64,000 nt of DNA from Streptomyces hawaiiensis. GTDB lineage: Bacteria; Actinomycetota; Actinomycetes; Streptomycetales; Streptomycetaceae. The notes beneath the pieces are model-generated. The model ran no database searches. It saw only the letters and a program-made list of their open reading frames with translations, and was not told the origin of the DNA. This document shows, piece after piece, positions 60,808-64,000 of this stretch; within the stretch, counting starts at the first letter, position 1, and each line of letters opens with the position of its first letter. The stretch lies in NCBI RefSeq assembly GCF_004803895.1, contig NZ_CP021978.1, positions 3,224,001-3,288,000 of the forward strand, in the 5' to 3' direction. Both the position numbers and the translations under genes were made by a program.

Positions 60808-61968
60808 ATGGACTACCGTCTCTCCCCCGAACTGGAGGAACTCCGCCGTACGGTCGAGGAGTTCGCGCACGAGGTGGTGGCGCCGAAGATCGGCGACTTC
60901 TACGAGCGGCACGAGTTCCCCTACGAGATCGTCCGGGAGATGGGCCGCATGGGCCTGTTCGGCCTGCCGTTCCCGGAGGAGTACGGCGGCATGGGCGGCG
61001 ACTACCTGGCGCTGGGCGTGGCCTTGGAGGAACTGGCGCGGGTGGACTCCTCGGTCGCCATCACGCTCGAAGCCGGCGTCTCGCTCGGCGCGATGCCGGT
61101 CTTCCGCTACGGCACGGAGGCCCAGAAGCAGGAGTGGCTGCCCCGCCTCTGCTCGGGCGAAGTCCTCGGCGCGTTCGGCCTGACGGAGCCGGACGGCGGC
61201 AGCGACGCGGGCGCGACCCGCACGACGGCGCGCCTGGACGAGTCGACGAACGAGTGGGTCATCAACGGCACGAAGTGCTTCATCACCAACTCGGGCACGG
61301 ACATCACGGGCCTGGTGACGGTCACGGCGGTCACAGGCCGCACCCCGGAGGGCAAGCCGCAGATCTCCTCGATCATCGTCCCGTCGGGCACCCCCGGCTT
61401 CACGGTCGCGGCCCCGTACTCCAAGGTCGGCTGGAACGCCTCGGACACCCGCGAACTGTCCTTCACGGACGTCCGGGTCCCGGCGGCGAACCTCCTGGGC
61501 GAGGAAGGCCGCGGCTACGCCCAGTTCCTCCGCATCCTCGACGAGGGCCGCATCGCCATCGCGGCCCTGGCGACGGGCCTGGCCCAGGGCTGCGTCGACG
61601 AATCGGTCAAGTACGCCCAGGAACGCCACGCGTTCGGCAAACCGATCGCCGCCAACCAGGCCATCCAGTTCAAGATCGCCGACATGGAGATGAAGGCCCA
61701 CACGTCCCGCCTGGCCTGGCGCGACGCGGCGGCCCGCCTGATCTCCGGCGCCCCCTTCAAAAAGGAAGCGGCCCTGGCGAAGCTCCACTCGTCCACGGTC
61801 GCGGTCGACAACGCCCGAGAGGCCACCCAGATCCACGGCGGCTACGGCTTCATGAACGAGTACCCGGTCGCCCGCATGTGGCGCGACTCCAAGATCCTCG
61901 AAATCGGCGAGGGCACGAGCGAGGTCCAGCGGATGCTGATCGCGCGGGAGTTGGGGTTGGTGGGCTGA
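60808..61968 (+). CDS. acdH: branched-chain (isovaleryl-type) acyl-CoA dehydrogenase
   Basis: A 386-residue FAD enzyme. Signatures are GAFGLTEPDGGSDAGATRTTA, WVINGTKCFITNSG, and QIHGGYGFMNEYPVARMWRDSKILEIGEGTSEVQRMLIAREL. E368 in GEGTSE occupies the standard catalytic-base position of short/medium-chain enzymes, unlike human isovaleryl-CoA dehydrogenase, which has Gly/Ala there and uses another Glu. The enzyme matches, from memory, the Streptomyces AcdH type with broad branched-chain activity. It starts 5 nt after the lyase stop and ends the operon. Confidence 0.92.
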   Translation: MDYRLSPELEELRRTVEEFAHEVVAPKIGDFYERHEFPYEIVREMGRMGLFGLPFPEEYGGMGGDYLALGVALEELARVDSSVAITLEAGVSLGAMPVFRYGTEAQKQEWLPRLCSGEVLGAFGLTEPDGGSDAGATRTTARLDESTNEWVINGTKCFITNSGTDITGLVTVTAVTGRTPEGKPQISSIIVPSGTPGFTVAAPYSKVGWNASDTRELSFTDVRVPAANLLGEEGRGYAQFLRILDEGRIAIAALATGLAQGCVDESVKYAQERHAFGKPIAANQAIQFKIADMEMKAHTSRLAWRDAAARLISGAPFKKEAALAKLHSSTVAVDNAREATQIHGGYGFMNEYPVARMWRDSKILEIGEGTSEVQRMLIARELGLVG

Positions 61969-61977
61969 GGGAGCGAA

Positions 61978-62035
61978 CCGGGGCCGTAAGCCCCGGCCGA
62001 ACGGGCGCAGTGATTCGGATCACTGCGCCCGTTCG
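61978..62035 (+). terminator. double terminator after the leucine operon
   Basis: The first stem is CCGGGGC/GCCCCGG (61978-61984/61990-61996). The second is a perfect 17-bp stem with a TCGG tetraloop (61998-62014/62019-62035). There is no T-tract, but the second stem is very stable. It isolates the operon from the iron-regulated desE. Confidence 0.85.
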
Positions 62036-62088
62036 CATCCCCACCCCCACCCCCGGGCACAGACCCCAGTGGCCCCCTGGACACAAAC

Positions 62089-62107
62089 CGAGGTTAGGCT
62101 AACCTAA
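62089..62107 (+). promoter_or_regulatory. iron box (DmdR/IdeR-type operator) of desE
   Basis: The 19-bp site matches the actinobacterial iron-box consensus TTAGGTTAGGCTAACCTAA at 17 of 19 positions, with a perfect TTAGGCTAA core. It is 71 bp upstream of desE, where an Fe(II)-loaded DmdR repressor would block transcription. Confidence 0.88.
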
Positions 62108-62177
62108 GCCTCGTCCCAGTCAAGCGGCTGGCAGCCGTGCCCGCAGTGGCTCCGTACGCACGAAAGCAGACCCAGTC

Positions 62178-63221
62178 ATGTCGAACGCCACAACCGCCCG
62201 TTACTCCCGCCGCGGCCTGCTCGCCGCCGGTGGTGCTCTCGGGCTCGGCGCCCTCGTGACCGCGTGTGGCAGTGAAGACTCCAAGGACAGCGGCTCGGAC
62301 GCCAAGGGTGCCGCCAAGTCCGGCCCGTGGTCGTTCAAGGACGACCGCGGCAAGACCGTGAAGCTCGACAAGGTCCCCACGAACATCGTCGCGTTCACCG
62401 GTGTCGCCGCCGCCCTGTACGACTACGGCATCGACGTCAAGGGCGTCTTCGGCCCGACCAGGACCAAGGACGGCAAGGCCGACGTCCAGGCCGGCGACAT
62501 GGACGTCAGCAAACTGACCGTCTTCGGCAACCGGTTCGACCAGTTCAACGTCGAGCAGTACGCGGCCTTCCAGCCCGAGGTGCTCATCACCACGACCTTC
62601 GACGCCGCGGGCAGCCTCTGGTACGTCCCGGAGACGTCCAAGGACAAGATCGCCAAGCTCGCCCCGAGCGTCGCGATCTCGGCCTTCGACCGTCAGATGC
62701 CGAAGCCCCTGCAGCGCATGGCCGAGCTCGCCGAGTCGCTCGGCGCCGATCTGAAGGCCGCGAAGGTCGTCGAGGCGAAGAAGCGTTTCGAGGCCGCCTC
62801 CGAGCGGCTGCGCAAGGCCGCCAAGTCCCGCCCCGAGATCAAGGTGCTGGCCGGTTCCGCGTCGGACGCCATCTTCTACGTCTCCGGCTCCGACTTCTCC
62901 ATCGACCTGGAGTACTTCAAGGCCCTGGGCGTGAACCTCGTCGAGCCCCCGGCGAAGGCCAAGGAGGCCAACGACGGCTGGTTCGAGAACCTCAGCTGGG
63001 AGAACGTCGACAAGTACCCGGCGGACGTCATCATGATGGACGACCGCGCCTCGACCATCCAGCCGGCCGACATCACCGAGGCGACCTGGAAGAAGCTGCC
63101 CGCGGTCAAGGCCGGTCAGGTCATTTCGCGTTCGCCCGAGCCGATCCTGTCGTACGACAAGTGCACGCCTCTGGTGGAGAACCTCGCGAAGGCCATCGAG
63201 TCGGCCAAGAAGGTCGCCTGA
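62178..63221 (+). CDS. desE: ferrioxamine-binding lipoprotein of a siderophore ABC uptake system
   Basis: A 347-residue substrate-binding lipoprotein. The N-terminus combines twin arginines (YSRRGLLAAGG) with lipobox LVTAC (Cys30), so it may be a Tat-exported lipoprotein. The mature part is a class III (FhuD/BtuF-type) siderophore-binding fold: VPTNIVAFTGVAAALYDYGID, YAAFQPEVLITTTFDAAGS, WENVDKYPADVIMMDD, KLPAVKAGQVISRS. An iron box precedes it and a siderophore-interacting protein follows, as in desferrioxamine loci. Its ABC permease and ATPase are not in this window. Confidence 0.93.
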   Translation: MSNATTARYSRRGLLAAGGALGLGALVTACGSEDSKDSGSDAKGAAKSGPWSFKDDRGKTVKLDKVPTNIVAFTGVAAALYDYGIDVKGVFGPTRTKDGKADVQAGDMDVSKLTVFGNRFDQFNVEQYAAFQPEVLITTTFDAAGSLWYVPETSKDKIAKLAPSVAISAFDRQMPKPLQRMAELAESLGADLKAAKVVEAKKRFEAASERLRKAAKSRPEIKVLAGSASDAIFYVSGSDFSIDLEYFKALGVNLVEPPAKAKEANDGWFENLSWENVDKYPADVIMMDDRASTIQPADITEATWKKLPAVKAGQVISRSPEPILSYDKCTPLVENLAKAIESAKKVA

Positions 63222-63255
63222 CCCCCTCTCATTTCCTGACGTCCAGGAGCCGCAC

Positions 63256-64000
63256 GTGACCACCGCCGTAGCCGCCCCGTTCCGCTTCTTCTCCCTTCAG
63301 GTCGTGCGGACGAGGCGGCTCGGGCCGTCTCTGGTGCGAGTCACCTTCGGGGGGCCCGATCTGCACGCCTTTCATTCCGCCGGGCGCGACCAGTCCCTGT
63401 CGCTGTTCCTGCCGCACCCCGGGCAACCCGAGCCGGTCGTCCCGCTCGAGCTCGGGGACGGGTGGTGGCAGGGCTGGCGTGAACTCCCGGACGACGTACG
63501 GGCCGTGATGCGGTCGTACACCCTGCGCGACGTGCGCCGGGACCCGGACGAGATCGACATCGACTTCGCCCTGCACGGCATCGAGCCGGGCGCGTCCGGC
63601 CGGGCCGGCCCGGCCTCCCGCTGGGCCGCCCGGGCCGCCGCCGGGGACCGGGTCCTGCTGCTCGGCCCGGCCGTCGCCGACAACCGGGCGATCCGCTTCC
63701 GGCCGCCCGAGGACACCGACCTCGTAGTCGTCTGGGGCGACGAGACCGCGGTACCTGCCGCCTCCGCCATCGTCGAGGCGCTGCCGGCCGGCACCCGCGC
63801 CCGGGTCTGGCTGGAGGTCCCGCACGCCGGCGACGTCCAGGACCTGGTGACCGAGGCCGACGCCGAGATCACCTGGCTCGTCAGGGAGGAGAGGAGCGGC
63901 GAGGGCTCCCCCATGGCCCTCGACGCCCTCCGCGAGGCCCGGCTGCCGTCCGCCGAGCGGCCGTACGTCTGGATCGCCGGTGAGTCCGGGTGCGTGAAGG
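63256..64000 (+). CDS. siderophore-interacting flavoprotein reductase, 5' part
   Basis: The first 248 residues of a siderophore-interacting protein (ViuB/FhuF-like FAD reductase) that reduces ferric siderophore to release iron. The FAD-binding strand is VRAVMRSYTLRDVRRDPDEIDIDFALHG (RSYTLR motif). ASRWAARAAAGDRVLLLGP follows, then the NAD(P)H-binding side DTDLVVVWGDETAVPAAS and YVWIAGESG near the cut. GTG 63256 has AGGAG 6 nt upstream. It is 34 bp after desE, in the same iron-regulated unit. The gene continues past the window end; it corresponds, from memory, to the gene before desA-D. Confidence 0.9.
   Translation, partial: MTTAVAAPFRFFSLQVVRTRRLGPSLVRVTFGGPDLHAFHSAGRDQSLSLFLPHPGQPEPVVPLELGDGWWQGWRELPDDVRAVMRSYTLRDVRRDPDEIDIDFALHGIEPGASGRAGPASRWAARAAAGDRVLLLGPAVADNRAIRFRPPEDTDLVVVWGDETAVPAASAIVEALPAGTRARVWLEVPHAGDVQDLVTEADAEITWLVREERSGEGSPMALDALREARLPSAERPYVWIAGESGCVK

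Noticed and set aside
1..64000. tRNA, rRNA, prophage or complete insertion sequence
   Set aside because: No cloverleaf, ribosomal RNA, integrase or transposase sequence was recognised on either strand.

Overview
The window is chromosomal DNA from a Streptomyces-type actinomycete. The evidence is very high GC with G/C-rich third codon positions, frequent GTG starts, 1-4 nt stop/start overlaps (GTGA, ATGA, TGATG), and gene families typical of the genus: paired XRE/DUF397 genes, a desferrioxamine binding lipoprotein behind a DmdR-type iron box, a tripeptidyl aminopeptidase and PucR/LacI regulators. From memory, the gene order resembles the S. coelicolor segment from copZ/copA through citA and the ribose operon to the leucine cluster (acdH) and desE; this synteny was not checked. 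I see no tRNA, rRNA, CRISPR, prophage or complete insertion sequence.

Layout. 1-3000: a broken regulator fragment, then a CsoR-type operator and copZ-copA for copper efflux. 3000-3715: no protein gene, but a chain of hairpins ending in a strong U-tract terminator, the best candidate for a structured small RNA. 3715-7460: citrate synthase and a RecD2-type helicase, both leftward. 7700-9340: two small membrane proteins, a GNAT acetyltransferase and a small secreted protein. 9541-12440: a two-gene leftward unit with a proline-rich membrane protein and a polysaccharide deacetylase fused to a family 2 glycosyltransferase. 12681-18532: leftward ribose operon rbsR-rbsA-rbsCB-rbsK-rbsD, in which permease and binding protein are one polypeptide; it ends in a perfect 15-bp terminator.

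18741-24377: mixed small genes (cupin, two RibD/DHFR-like proteins, a decayed CGNR zinc-finger fragment, two small unknown genes divergent from XRE+DUF397, a sugar isomerase, a MarR-GNAT fusion). 24534-29049: LacI regulator divergent from a three-gene sugar catabolic operon (oxidoreductase, DUF993 aldolase-like protein, TIM-barrel isomerase) of unknown substrate. 29244-37218: beta-repeat protein, EamA exporter with divergent LysR, secreted GH3 N-acetylhexosaminidase, duplicated-module lipoprotein, S37 tripeptidyl aminopeptidase and a small secreted protein. 37331-46034: single-chain heterodimer-type ABC exporter, phytase-like esterase, penicillin-recognising serine hydrolase and a GT39 membrane mannosyltransferase-like enzyme.

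46148-50385: unknown protein, secreted HExxH metallopeptidase candidate, an 18-bp minisatellite, and a ureohydrolase + ThDP-enzyme operon divergent from a PucR regulator. 52161-55626: phosphatase-like protein, thioesterase II, acyl-CoA dehydrogenase, and a block of GC-rich REP-like repeats. 55627-61968: TetR regulator with twin operators divergent from the leucine/isovalerate operon (carboxyltransferase, biotin carboxylase, HMG-CoA lyase, acyl-CoA dehydrogenase). 61978-64000: tandem terminators, an iron box, desE and the 5' part of a siderophore-interacting reductase that continues beyond the window.
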